Shown here: in pieces, positions 55,081 to 63,814 of the stretch
Layout: each line of letters opens with the position of its first letter
How positions within the stretch are numbered: the first letter of the stretch is position 1
Source of the DNA: Beijerinckiaceae bacterium
GTDB lineage: Bacteria > Pseudomonadota > Alphaproteobacteria > Rhizobiales > Beijerinckiaceae
Direction: 5' to 3'
Assembly (NCBI GenBank): GCA_025458025.1
Contig: JALOTF010000014.1
Location: forward strand, 1 to 63,898
DNA: 63,898 bases
Program-made: the position numbers and the translations under genes
The notes under the pieces: generated by a model
Database searches by the model: none
What the model was told of the DNA's origin: nothing
The model's input: only the letters and a program-made list of their open reading frames with translations

Positions 55081-56655
55081 TCAATCCACCGAGGCATCAT
55101 GCAGGTTGATGCGGGCATCCGCCGAAGGTCTCCAGCCCTTCAGGCGCTTCGAGACGCCATAGAGATCCTGCGGCAACCAAAGAAAGATCCATGGCGCCTC
55201 CGCGTTCACGATGGCCTGGGCTTCCTTGTACATCGCCGCGCGTTTGGCCTGATCGGCCTCGGTTTCCGCGGCATCGAGCAGCGTATCGACCCTGGCATTC
55301 GAGAACCCGGCAAAATTGCCCCTCCCCTTCGTGCGCAGCGTCGGCACCATGATATCCGAAGGATCAAGCGCACCATTGCCCCAGGAGTTGAAATAAGCGT
55401 CGCGCTCCGCGCGCTTTTCGGCACTGGCCCACATGGGCGAGAGCACCGCACCTTCCCAGACCTGCACCTTCGCCCGAATGTTCGACCGGGCCAGCAATGC
55501 CGCAACCGCTTCAGCCGTCGACTTGAAAGCACCGATGGTATCAATGGTGAGTTCAATGCCGTTCGGATAGCCGGCTTCCGCCAACAGCTTCCTCGCGAGC
55601 GCCGGATCATAGGCATAGGCCGGCAACTGATCGTTGAAGGCGAAGGCATCCGGGCTCATCACCCCGTTGAGAGCGGTCGCCTTGCCGGCGAGAATCCGTT
55701 CGATGATCAGGTTGCGATCCACCGCATGGTTGAGCGCCTTGCGCACGCGCAGATCGTCAAACGGCTTCTTCGCCAGGTTGAGCGCCACGAAAAAGGTGCG
55801 CGTGCCATTCACGGCCATCACCTGCGCCCTGTCACTGGCCTCAACCTGCTTGATTGCAGAGGGTGGCAACTCGTTGATGATATCCACCTCACCCGCGAGC
55901 AGCGCCGCAACGCGCGAGGAGTTCTCGGGGATGATCTTGAAGATCACCCGGTCAGGTTTCGCCGGGCCGACCGGCGGGATCGCCGTTGCGCCGCCGTAGT
56001 AGCCGGGATCGCGCGCCATGATCACGCTGTCCCCACGTCGCCATTCAACGAGCTTGTAGGGGCCGACACAATCCACCGAGGTCGCGAGTGCTGCATCGCC
56101 GACCTTCTTTGCATGGGCTTCCGAAATCATCTCCTGGAAGGGCAGCATTGCCGGAAGGATCGCCCAAGGCGCGGAGAGTTTCAGCCGAACCGTACGTGCA
56201 TCGATCACCTCGCTGTCTGCGAGCGGCCCGAGCAGGCTCTGGCGCGGGCTTGTCTTGCCGCCAAGCGCATTTTCCTTGGTGAGGCGATCGAGATTGAATT
56301 TGATGTCCGAGGCCGTGAACGGGTGCCCCGCATGTGATTTCAGGCCGTCGCGGATCTTGATCTCCCAGGTCGTCGCGTCGATCTGACGGATGGACTCAGC
56401 CAGTTCCGGCACAACCTTCATCGCAGGGTCGCGCGTGAGAATGCCATCACAGAGATTGCGGATAATCGTTTCCGTTTCGCGGTTGCGATGATTGCCGGGG
56501 TCGAGGGTCTGCGCATCCTGGCTGAACCCGACGCGGATTTCGCCGGCCGCATGGGCCAACCCCATGGCCCCTGCCAGAATGGCGAAGGCTCCAACTGCCA
56601 GAACAATCTGATGACGCATCGCCCCTGATTTCGGGGTCTTATGAATCGCGACCAT
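55081..56655 (-). CDS. Dipeptide/nickel-type ABC transporter substrate-binding protein
   Basis: 524 aa from the ATG at 56655, which follows AGGGAGGG; the longer frame to 56715 would start upstream of the predicted transcription start. A signal peptide with charged N-terminus ends at LAHAAG near 38. SBP family 5 landmarks are IRVGFSQDAQTLDPGNHRN, NLCDGILTRDP, SDIKFNLDRLT, VRKALNHAVDRNLII near 282 and YAYDPALARKLLAEAGYP near 325. It would catch peptides or a peptide-like compound in the periplasm. First gene of the operon. Confidence 0.92.
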   Translation of the reverse strand: MVAIHKTPKSGAMRHQIVLAVGAFAILAGAMGLAHAAGEIRVGFSQDAQTLDPGNHRNRETETIIRNLCDGILTRDPAMKVVPELAESIRQIDATTWEIKIRDGLKSHAGHPFTASDIKFNLDRLTKENALGGKTSPRQSLLGPLADSEVIDARTVRLKLSAPWAILPAMLPFQEMISEAHAKKVGDAALATSVDCVGPYKLVEWRRGDSVIMARDPGYYGGATAIPPVGPAKPDRVIFKIIPENSSRVAALLAGEVDIINELPPSAIKQVEASDRAQVMAVNGTRTFFVALNLAKKPFDDLRVRKALNHAVDRNLIIERILAGKATALNGVMSPDAFAFNDQLPAYAYDPALARKLLAEAGYPNGIELTIDTIGAFKSTAEAVAALLARSNIRAKVQVWEGAVLSPMWASAEKRAERDAYFNSWGNGALDPSDIMVPTLRTKGRGNFAGFSNARVDTLLDAAETEADQAKRAAMYKEAQAIVNAEAPWIFLWLPQDLYGVSKRLKGWRPSADARINLHDASVD

Positions 56656-56710
56656 AGCCACCCTCCCTATGCTTTTTTGGAAACGCCATACGGGCTTCTT
56701 CGACAAAGGC

Positions 56711-56726
56711 AGCAATCGCCATGCCA
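56711..56726 (-). promoter_or_regulatory. Sigma-54 (-24/-12) promoter of the dpp-like operon
   Basis: On the minus strand the sequence TGGCATGGCGATTGCT (56726 to 56711) matches the sigma-54 consensus TGGCACG-N4-TTGCW at all but one position, with the invariant GG and GC exactly ten bases apart. Transcription would begin near 56700, leaving a 45-base leader with a good ribosome site before the binding-protein start at 56655. A sigma-54 activator is encoded in the same operon. Confidence 0.75.
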
Positions 56727-56795
56727 GTGCGCAAGCGTTCCCCTGATCAGGAGAATGTCACCGCAATGCGGGCTTTCACACAAAATTCACGATTA

Positions 56796-56840
56796 AACCG
56801 CCCCGGAGAGCGGTTCAATGTGTGTAATTTTTCACGCACA
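56796..56840 (-). promoter_or_regulatory. Candidate upstream activator sites for the sigma-54 promoter
   Basis: Two inverted repeats lie 70-130 bases upstream of the -24/-12 site: AACCGC-N8-GCGGTT (56796-56801 and 56810-56815), and an imperfect palindrome TGTGTGT..ACGCACA (56819-56840). Distance and symmetry fit enhancer-binding activator sites. The intervening DNA is AT-rich, as for IHF bending. The assignment is inference. Confidence 0.4.
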
Positions 56841-57089
56841 TGAGAAATTTTTCTACCCAAACCAGGATACCAACACATGCTTATCCAGCATGGGGAAGCG
56901 ATCTTTCCTCTGCTCTAGGTCGATCATCGTCTGGTCGGCGCCGGCAAAGTCTCACCTCAGATCTCATTCAGGCAGGCCTTTTCACGCCAATTCAAAAGTT
57001 GTTGCCAAGCGGCATTCGCAGGTAGCCATTACATGGAACCTGAGATTGGGATTGGCGCCAAACCGATCGGGCTTGCGAGACTGCCTTTG

Positions 57090-57911
57090 CTATCTGTGTT
57101 GATCGTTGCCCAGGAACTGCGAGATCGCCAGCAACATCGACGTTAGAAGGACGACGAGAGTTGAAATCGCCGCAATGGTCGGGTCGATCTGGTCCCGCAA
57201 TGCATTGAACATGTTGCGCGTGAGCGTCGAGTTCGCACCCCCGGAAACAAAGAGCGAGACGATCACTTCATCAAACGAGGTCAGAAAAGCCAGGACAGCT
57301 CCCGAGATCACTGAAAAACGGATTTGCGGAAGCGTGACGAGAAAAAAGGCACGTATACGCGATGCACCGAGGCTGCGCGCGACCCGTTCCTGGTTCATGT
57401 CGAAACTTTTCAGTGCCGACGAGACCACCATCATCACGATCGGAATGGCCAGCATGGTGTGGGCCAGAACAAGCCCGATCAGGGAATTTACCAGCTTGAT
57501 CTTCACATAGACGTAGAAGATGCCGATCCCGACGAGGATCACCGGCACGATGATGGGCGTCAGCAGGATACCGAGGATCAGACCGGAAAATCGCAGCCGG
57601 GCAGCGTGCAACCCATAGGCCGCCATCGTGCCGAACAGCGTCGCGACGATCATCGTCAGAAACCCGGCCTTGAAGGATGTCACGGTTGCCTGCATCCAGG
57701 CCGTCGAGTTGAAGTAGTTCCGATACCAGCGCAGCGACCACTCGCGTGGAGGAAACTCGAGATACTGCGATTCCGAGAACGACATCGGGATCACGATCAG
57801 CGTCGGCAGCATGAGGAAGAGAAGAATCAGCCCGGCCAAGACATAAAGCCAGAGGCGGCGACCATGCGTGATATGGGTATCCGTGGCGGGTCGGCTGAGC
57901 CAGCTCATCAC
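57090..57911 (-). CDS. Polyamine-type ABC transporter permease (PotC-like)
   Basis: A 273-aa six-helix permease. It has MSFSESQYLEFPPREWSLRWYRNYF near 48, GTMAAYGLHAARLRF near 96, the EAA loop RVARSLGASRIRAFFLVTLPQIRFSV near 175, and AFLTSFDEVIVSLFVSGG near 206, the pattern of PotC/YdcV proteins. It overlaps the PotB-like gene by four bases. Last gene of the operon; I see no clear terminator in the 57090-56850 stretch. Confidence 0.92.
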   Translation of the reverse strand: MMSWLSRPATDTHITHGRRLWLYVLAGLILLFLMLPTLIVIPMSFSESQYLEFPPREWSLRWYRNYFNSTAWMQATVTSFKAGFLTMIVATLFGTMAAYGLHAARLRFSGLILGILLTPIIVPVILVGIGIFYVYVKIKLVNSLIGLVLAHTMLAIPIVMMVVSSALKSFDMNQERVARSLGASRIRAFFLVTLPQIRFSVISGAVLAFLTSFDEVIVSLFVSGGANSTLTRNMFNALRDQIDPTIAAISTLVVLLTSMLLAISQFLGNDQHR

Positions 57912-58798
57912 GCGCCTCCTCCGCCCAGAAGGCGGTCCAACCGGACAATGCGGGACGCCACGTAGAGGATGATCCCCGTCAGGATGAACAGGACCACACC
58001 CAGTGAGCTTGCCGCCCCCCAGTTGAAGAACAGCTCGATGTCAGTCGCGATGCGGTTCGCGACCATCGTGATCTTGCCCCCGCCCAGCACGGCCGGCGTT
58101 ACGTAGAAACCAAGGCAGAGGATGAACACCATCAGCGATCCGGCGAGCAATCCGGGCAAGGAAAGCGGCAGGAACACAAGCCAGAACGCACGGGTCGGGC
58201 TCGCGCCAAGATTGGCGGCCGCCTTTAGGTAATCCTTGTCGATCGCGCGCATGGAGGCATAGACCGGCAGGACCAGAAATGGGAGCATGATGTGAACCAT
58301 GCCGATCAGCGTGCCATTGAGATTATGCACCAGCGCTAGTGGTGTATCCCAGAGGCCGAGCTTCATGCCCCAGCTGTTGATCACGCCCTGCCGCTGGAGC
58401 AGCACGAGCCAGGCGTAAGTGCGCACCAGCAGCGATGTCCAGAATGGCAGCATCACCGCGATCATGCAGATATTGGCGGCGCGGCGCGGCAGTTGCGACA
58501 GCACATAGGCCAGCGGATAGCCCAGCACGATGCAGATTGCGGTCGTGATGAAGCTGATCTCGAATGTCATGCGGAAGGCGCGCCCATAGGAGGGCTGCAC
58601 GAGCATCCGGTGGTAATGCTCCAGGCTGAACGCGCCCGCATCATTGAGGAATGACAGCCAGAACAGCCAGCCAACCGGCAGCAGCATGGTGACCGTGACG
58701 AGCAGAAGCGCCGGCCCCGTCAGGCTGAACAGGGCCAGCCGTTCGATCAGCGCGTCCCGGCGCAAGCCTTCCGCGTTTGGGCCCACCGGATGGCTCAT
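57908..58798 (-). CDS. Polyamine-type ABC transporter permease (PotB-like)
   Basis: A 296-aa permease with six helices. Landmarks are LLLVTVTMLLPVGWLFWLSF near 31, LPFWTSLLVRTYAWLVLLQRQGVIN near 119, the EAA loop YLKAAANLGASPTRAFWLVFLPLSLPG near 191, and YVTPAVLGGGKITMVANRI near 230; all are typical of PotB/PotH. It overlaps the ATPase and the PotC-like gene by four bases each. Confidence 0.92.
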   Translation of the reverse strand: MSHPVGPNAEGLRRDALIERLALFSLTGPALLLVTVTMLLPVGWLFWLSFLNDAGAFSLEHYHRMLVQPSYGRAFRMTFEISFITTAICIVLGYPLAYVLSQLPRRAANICMIAVMLPFWTSLLVRTYAWLVLLQRQGVINSWGMKLGLWDTPLALVHNLNGTLIGMVHIMLPFLVLPVYASMRAIDKDYLKAAANLGASPTRAFWLVFLPLSLPGLLAGSLMVFILCLGFYVTPAVLGGGKITMVANRIATDIELFFNWGAASSLGVVLFILTGIILYVASRIVRLDRLLGGGGA

Positions 58799-59871
58799 GC
58801 CGCGCTCTCATCCGCCGGGAGCAGATAAGTCTCCGACGCTTTCAGCCCCACCCTGAGATGTTCACCAATGGACGGCATACGGCCAGAGGCGATCGTTCGG
58901 ACGCTGACCATGGTTCCGCCAGGAAGCGAGGCCTGAACAAGCACGCTGTCCCCCTGATAGATTGCTGCGGTGACGGTGGCCGGCAGAACGTTGACGCCGG
59001 CAGGCGTTGCGTCTTCCAAAATCGTCAAGCGTTCGGGTCGGATCATCAGGTGATGTGATCCGTCTCGTGCGGGCTGGCTGGCCAGCGCGAGCGGAATGCC
59101 CTGAAAGGTGCATTCGCCTGCTCTGACATCAACCGTGACAAAGGTGGATTCGCCAATGAATTCCGCGACAAAGCGATTGGATGGGCGTTCGTAGATCACC
59201 TTCGGCGTATCGATCTGACGGATGCGCCCCTGATCGATCACCGCGATACGGTCTGACATGGTCAGCGCCTCGCGCTGGTCATGCGTGACGTAAACAGTGG
59301 TCATGCCGAGCCGTTCGTGAAGTTGGCGCAGTTCGATTTGCATGTGCTCGCGCAACTGCTTGTCGAGCGCAGAAAGAGGCTCGTCCATCAACAGGATACG
59401 CGGCTCGAAGACGATCGCGCGAGCCAGCGCGATGCGCTGGCGCTGGCCACCGGAGAGCTGATCGATGCGGCGTGCGCCGTAGCCACCAAGCTTGACCAGT
59501 TCGAGCGCCTGCTCGACGCGCTGCGCCGTCTCGGCCTTGCTCACGCCCCGAAGCTTGAGCGGAAACGCGATATTGGCCGCTACATCCATATGCGGAAAGA
59601 GGGCGTAATTCTGGAAGACCATGCCCACATCGCGTTTGTGTGGCTCCAGCCGGATGACCTCGCGATCGCCAAACCGGATGCTGCCGCAATCCGGCCGGAC
59701 GAAGCCGGCGAGCATCATCAGCAGCGTGGTCTTACCTGAGCCGGATGGCCCGAGCAGAGTGAGAAATTCGCCGCGCTGGACATCGACATCCACTGCATCG
59801 AGAACGCGAAGCGTGCCGTAGCTCTTCGTCAGCTGTCTGACAGTGATCGGGAGCGCCGCGTCTCTGGCCAT
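58795..59871 (-). CDS. Polyamine-type ABC transporter ATPase (PotA-like)
   Basis: 358 aa from the ATG at 59871. Walker A LGPSGSGKTT is near 42, VFQNYALFPHMDV near 86, the signature LSGGQRQRIALARAI near 137, Walker B LLMDEPLSALDKQLRE near 162, and VTHDQREA near 199. A TOBE domain follows from about 280. It energises import with the PotB/PotC-like permeases. The open frame upstream of 59871 lacks a start signal. Confidence 0.93.
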   Translation of the reverse strand: MARDAALPITVRQLTKSYGTLRVLDAVDVDVQRGEFLTLLGPSGSGKTTLLMMLAGFVRPDCGSIRFGDREVIRLEPHKRDVGMVFQNYALFPHMDVAANIAFPLKLRGVSKAETAQRVEQALELVKLGGYGARRIDQLSGGQRQRIALARAIVFEPRILLMDEPLSALDKQLREHMQIELRQLHERLGMTTVYVTHDQREALTMSDRIAVIDQGRIRQIDTPKVIYERPSNRFVAEFIGESTFVTVDVRAGECTFQGIPLALASQPARDGSHHLMIRPERLTILEDATPAGVNVLPATVTAAIYQGDSVLVQASLPGGTMVSVRTIASGRMPSIGEHLRVGLKASETYLLPADESAA

Positions 59872-59897
59872 TCCTGTTTCCTGTACTTGTTCTGTGC

Positions 59898-59942
59898 GCA
59901 GGGGTTGGGTGGAGCAAGGCCACGATAGACCCTGCCCCACCC
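59898..59942 (-). other. Overlapping inverted repeats between binding-protein and ATPase genes
   Basis: GCAGGG (59898-59903) can pair with CCCTGC (59930-59935), and GGGTGG (59907-59912) with CCACCC (59937-59942). The order 1-2-1'-2' means two mutually exclusive hairpins or a pseudoknot. It lies in the 91-base gap between the two genes. Chance pairing in GC-rich DNA is possible. Confidence 0.25.
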
Positions 59943-59962
59943 GATCAGGCGACAATGCTGGT

Positions 59963-61030
59963 TTATTCGCTCAGCATGTTCTCATAGGCCGTCGCGGCCT
60001 GCGCCTCGAACTTGATGTACCAGTCGAGGTTGATGGTCAGCTGCTTTGCGGCATTATCCGGGTGTGACGGAAGCCGCTTCGCATAAGCGGCATCAATAGT
60101 GCCGAGATCGTAGGCCTTCTTGTTGGTCGGGCCGTAGGTGATGTATTTCGTGAACTCGGCCTGGTACTGCGGCTTACTGATCTCGGCGAGGAATTTCATC
60201 GCCAGATCCTTGTTGGGCGCGCCCTTGGGAACCGCGAAGCAATCATAATCAAGCAGGGCCTGGTTGAAGGTGTAGGCCACCTTGGCACCATCCTTCGCCA
60301 CCACATCGAACCGGCCGTTCCAGCCGGTGATCATGTCGACTTCGCCGTCCTTCATGAGCTGGGCATGCTGCGCGCCCGATGTCCACCAGACCGCGACATG
60401 CGGCTTGAGTTCCCGAACCTTCTTGATGGCGCGTTCGATGCCGCCCGGCGAGCTGAGCACCTCGTAGACCTTGTTGGGCGGCACGCCATCCGCCATCAGG
60501 GCAGGCTCTAGGGCACCCGCGACACCCTTGCGATAAGAACGCTTGCCGGGGAATTTCTTCACGTCCCAGAAATCCGCCCAGCTCTTCGGGCCATTTTCGC
60601 CGAAGGTCTTGGTGTTCCAAGCGAGCACGGTCGAGAAAACATCCCCGCCGACGCAATAGTCGGTCGCCATTTGCGGCAGGAAGTCCTTGGTATCGATCAC
60701 TTTGTAGTCGAGTTTCTCAAGAATGCCTTCTGCACCGGCGCGTGCCGCACTGCCGGAGCCGCTTGCAACGATATCCCAGGTAACGGCGCCGGCCTTCACC
60801 TTCAGCCTCAGGTCGGCGATGCCCGAATAGGTCTCTTCCTTGAGCGTGATGCCCAGCGCCTTTGCGGCGGGCTGGAACAGGGCCTTGCTTTGTCCGTCCT
60901 GATAGGAACCGCCGAAGGATACGACGGTCAGGGTCTGCTGTGCTGCTGCACCATTGACGCTCACGGACAGCGCAATGCCACTCAGAATGAGGGCGGCGAA
61001 ACGTCCTCCTGCTGTAACCTTGTCGTTCAT
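59963..61030 (-). CDS. Polyamine-type (PotD/PotF family) ABC substrate-binding protein
   Basis: 355 aa from the ATG at 61030. The signal peptide ends near VNGAAAQ (residue 31). The mature part starts TLTVVSFGGSYQDGQSKALFQP, then TWDIVASGSGSAARAGAEGILEKLDY near 84, PKSWADFWDVKKFPGKRSY near 148, and WWTSGAQHAQLMKDGEVDMITGWNGR near 218. The family binds polyamines but also many other small organic compounds. Linkage to an aldehyde dehydrogenase and an MR/MLE enzyme argues for a ligand other than putrescine. Confidence 0.9.
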   Translation of the reverse strand: MNDKVTAGGRFAALILSGIALSVSVNGAAAQQTLTVVSFGGSYQDGQSKALFQPAAKALGITLKEETYSGIADLRLKVKAGAVTWDIVASGSGSAARAGAEGILEKLDYKVIDTKDFLPQMATDYCVGGDVFSTVLAWNTKTFGENGPKSWADFWDVKKFPGKRSYRKGVAGALEPALMADGVPPNKVYEVLSSPGGIERAIKKVRELKPHVAVWWTSGAQHAQLMKDGEVDMITGWNGRFDVVAKDGAKVAYTFNQALLDYDCFAVPKGAPNKDLAMKFLAEISKPQYQAEFTKYITYGPTNKKAYDLGTIDAAYAKRLPSHPDNAAKQLTINLDWYIKFEAQAATAYENMLSE

Positions 61031-61108
61031 GGCTTTTCCTCCCTGTGGCCCGTTGAGCCTGTGGCTCTTTGAGAATTTTCGTCGCTTATTTGGTCGGCAG
61101 AACAGGGC

Positions 61109-61138
61109 CATTTTAGACTGCCAACGATACCATTTAGA
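61109..61138 (-). promoter_or_regulatory. Candidate operator upstream of the binding-protein gene
   Basis: CCATTTTAGA (61109-61118) and CCATTTAGA (61130-61138) form a spaced direct repeat. The second overlaps GATACCATTT (61126-61135), which recurs exactly at 63815-63824 upstream of the MR/MLE gene. The TGGTATC half-site resembles GntR/FCD-type operators. It overlaps the end of the aldehyde dehydrogenase gene. Confidence 0.35.
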
Positions 61139-62627
61139 GCCGTGCTGTGACGCATTTGAGCTTCGAGAAGCTGGCTAGCGCCTCGAGACCCTTGGCGCGA
61201 CCGAACCCGGACGCGCGATTTCCGCCGAAAGGCGTTTCAATGCCACCGGCGAAAAACTCGTTGATGTAGACCTGCCCTGCATCCACCCTTGCGGCGATCC
61301 GGTGTGCATTCGACAAATCCCGCGTGTAGATGCCGGCGACGAGCGCATAAGGCGTGCCATTCGCCAGCGTGACAGCGTGCTCGACCGTCTCGGCAACCTG
61401 CACACAGAGAACCGGGCCGAAGATCTCGCTCTGTATGGCTTCGTCATCCGGTGAAAGGCCATCGAGTATCGTGGGCTCGTAGAACCAGCCGAGGCCCGTC
61501 TCGGGGTCGGTTGCGATGCGACCGCCGCACAATATCGCAGCACCCCGGCGGCGTGCCCGCTCCACGAAGCCGCTGATCCTTTCAATCTGCGCCAGCGAAT
61601 TGACCGGCCCCATATCGACGTCACGCAGTCCATGCCCGAGGCGCAGCCCGCGGGCACGCTCGACCAGCATTTCGACGAAACGGTCGTGAACTGCGCGCTC
61701 CACGATTAGACGGGAACCGGCGGAGCAAATCTGGCCAGCATTCTCGAAGATTGCGCCCATCACGCCGTCCAGCGCGGCATCGAGATCGGCATCGGCCAGC
61801 ACGATCACGGGCGATTTGCCGCCCAGTTCGAGCGCGAGGCGCGTCACCTGAGGCGCGGCATTCTGCATGACGCGGATGCCCGTGGCGACCGAACCCGTGA
61901 ACGTGATGTGATCGATCCCCGGATGCGCGACAAGCGGCTCGCCAACCTTGGCTCCGGTTCCCGTCACGACATTGAAGACCCCGGCGGGCAACCCGGCCTC
62001 GGCCAGTATTTCGCCCAGCATCAGTGCTGTCAGAGGCGTTTGTTCGGCCGGCTTGGCCACAACCGTGCACCCCGCCGCCAAAGCCGGGGCAAGGCCGCGC
62101 ACCAGGGTGGAAATCGGGTAGTTCCACGGCACGATCTGCGCGACGACGCCAATCGGCTCATGGCGCGTGTAGGCGATGTAATCCGGGCCGAGCGGAATGC
62201 TGCTGCCCTGAAACTTGTCGCAAGCTCCGGAATAATACTCGAAGGCGCGGGCGGCTCCACCGACATCGCCCTGCGCCTCGACCAATCGCTTGCCGGCATC
62301 GAGGGCTTCCACGATTGCCAACCGATCTGCACAGGCGCGGATCAGCGTGGCAGTGCGGGCCAGAATGCGGCCGCGCTCGGCTGGCACCATGCTGCCCCAT
62401 GGGCCGGTCAACGCCTTGCGCGCGGCAGCGATCGCCCGTTCCACATCCGCAGCATCGCCCGCAGCAACGGTGGCGAAGGCCCTGCCCGTTCCGGGATCGA
62501 GCGTTTCCATGCGGCCGCCGGCGACCGATGGGCAGCGTTGTCCGTCGATCCAGTGCTGGCCGGGCAGACCGGAAATCGTCCCGGTCCGGCGCGCCTCATC
62601 CACCAGTGGGTTCAGCTCCGCCGTCAT
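61134..62627 (-). CDS. NAD(P)-dependent aldehyde dehydrogenase
   Basis: A 497-aa ALDH of normal length. It has IVPWNYPISTLVRGLAPALAAGCTVVAKPAEQTPLTAL near 165-200, the catalytic Glu in LALELGGKSPVIVL near 267, and the nucleophile Cys in ENAGQICSAGSRLIVE near 300. ETPFGGNRASGFGRAKGLEAL is near the end. The substrate is not evident; it shares an operon with an MR/MLE-type dehydratase and an ABC importer, so an aldehyde formed from the imported compound is likely. It overlaps the MR/MLE stop by four bases. Confidence 0.93.
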   Translation of the reverse strand: MTAELNPLVDEARRTGTISGLPGQHWIDGQRCPSVAGGRMETLDPGTGRAFATVAAGDAADVERAIAAARKALTGPWGSMVPAERGRILARTATLIRACADRLAIVEALDAGKRLVEAQGDVGGAARAFEYYSGACDKFQGSSIPLGPDYIAYTRHEPIGVVAQIVPWNYPISTLVRGLAPALAAGCTVVAKPAEQTPLTALMLGEILAEAGLPAGVFNVVTGTGAKVGEPLVAHPGIDHITFTGSVATGIRVMQNAAPQVTRLALELGGKSPVIVLADADLDAALDGVMGAIFENAGQICSAGSRLIVERAVHDRFVEMLVERARGLRLGHGLRDVDMGPVNSLAQIERISGFVERARRRGAAILCGGRIATDPETGLGWFYEPTILDGLSPDDEAIQSEIFGPVLCVQVAETVEHAVTLANGTPYALVAGIYTRDLSNAHRIAARVDAGQVYINEFFAGGIETPFGGNRASGFGRAKGLEALASFSKLKCVTARL

Positions 62628-63733
62628 CGGCCCTCCAGCGCGCTGACGTGATGCCGCGCCTTCGCGAGCCAGTCCGGGTGGATCTCGATGCCCCAGCCCG
62701 GCTCATCCGTGACCGTGGCGTGGCCGTCGACGATGTCGTAGGGCGACTTGCGGAATAGCCCGTATTGCCAGGGGTAGTAATCGGCTTCCTCGATCGAGAA
62801 TTCGAGATAATCCCCCGCATTGGGGATCGCGCGCAGCAGATGCATTGTGAACAGCGTCACCAGCGACCAGTTGGCGCAATGCGGCGTGCAGGGCAGCCCG
62901 GCAGCCGCGCCCATGGCCGCAACGCGCATGGTGCGCACCATGCCGCCGAGATAGCAGATATCCGGCTGGATGATGTCGACGGCCTTCATCTCGATCATGT
63001 GCCGCCAGATCGGCATGTAGCAATCCTGCTCGCCGCCGGTGACATCGAGCGAGAGCGCCTCCCGCACCTCCTGGGTCTGCTCCAGTTCCCAATAGAGGCA
63101 GGGCTCCTCGAAATGGCTGATGCCGTTATCCTCCAGCACACGCCCCACCTCGATCGCGCGCCGGGGCGAAAAGCCGCTATTCGCATCGACCAGCAGCGTG
63201 ACCTCGCTGCCCAGAGCCTTGCGAATGGCCGGAATGATCGCTTCCGTGCGGCCCGGCCATTCATCGATGTCGTGGCCGAACTCGGCCGCCACGCGAAACT
63301 TGAAGGCATCGAACCCGAACCGGTCTCGCAGCCGCAGGAAGCGCAGGGCCTCGTCATCGGGCGTGATGTCGCGCTTCATCGATGAGGCATAGGCACGCAG
63401 GCGCCCCGGTGTTCCGCCCAGCAATTCGCACACGCTCTTGCCCGCGCGCTTGCCGGCCATGTCCCACAGGGCTGTGTCCAGTCCTCCGATCGCCCGGAAA
63501 AGGTGGCTGCCGGGAAACTTGTGCTCCTTCTCGGGCACGAGATCGACAATCCCGGCGATGTCTGTGCTGTCGTGGCCAAGAGCCCAGGGCGCGACCTGCC
63601 GATGCAGGATCAGGGCGGAAATATCGGCGTGATAGGTCGAGACCTGCCCCCACCCCTCCGCACCATCCTCGGCGGTGACGCGAACGAAGCCGACATCCTG
63701 TGTGGTGAATGTCTCGATCCTGGAAATCTTCAT
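62624..63733 (-). CDS. Mandelate racemase/muconate lactonising enzyme family protein
   Basis: A 369-aa enolase-superfamily protein. The capping domain is about residues 1-115, then a barrel with ASSMKRDI near 117, FDAFKFRV near 140, metal ligands VDANSGFSPRRA near 187, FEEPCLY near 214 and TGGEQDCYMP near 237, and PHCANWS near 288. These are the positions of acid-base and Mg2+ residues in sugar-acid dehydratases. Substrate not assigned; a sugar acid is likely. First gene of the minus-strand operon, divergent from the gene at the window end. Confidence 0.87.
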   Translation of the reverse strand: MKISRIETFTTQDVGFVRVTAEDGAEGWGQVSTYHADISALILHRQVAPWALGHDSTDIAGIVDLVPEKEHKFPGSHLFRAIGGLDTALWDMAGKRAGKSVCELLGGTPGRLRAYASSMKRDITPDDEALRFLRLRDRFGFDAFKFRVAAEFGHDIDEWPGRTEAIIPAIRKALGSEVTLLVDANSGFSPRRAIEVGRVLEDNGISHFEEPCLYWELEQTQEVREALSLDVTGGEQDCYMPIWRHMIEMKAVDIIQPDICYLGGMVRTMRVAAMGAAAGLPCTPHCANWSLVTLFTMHLLRAIPNAGDYLEFSIEEADYYPWQYGLFRKSPYDIVDGHATVTDEPGWGIEIHPDWLAKARHHVSALEGR

Positions 63734-63814
63734 GCCTGATCACGCCCCGTTCCGTGGGACCATCAGGGGGCAACCAGATTGGCGGGAAACAAAGGTCCAA
63801 TCTCGTTAAACTGT

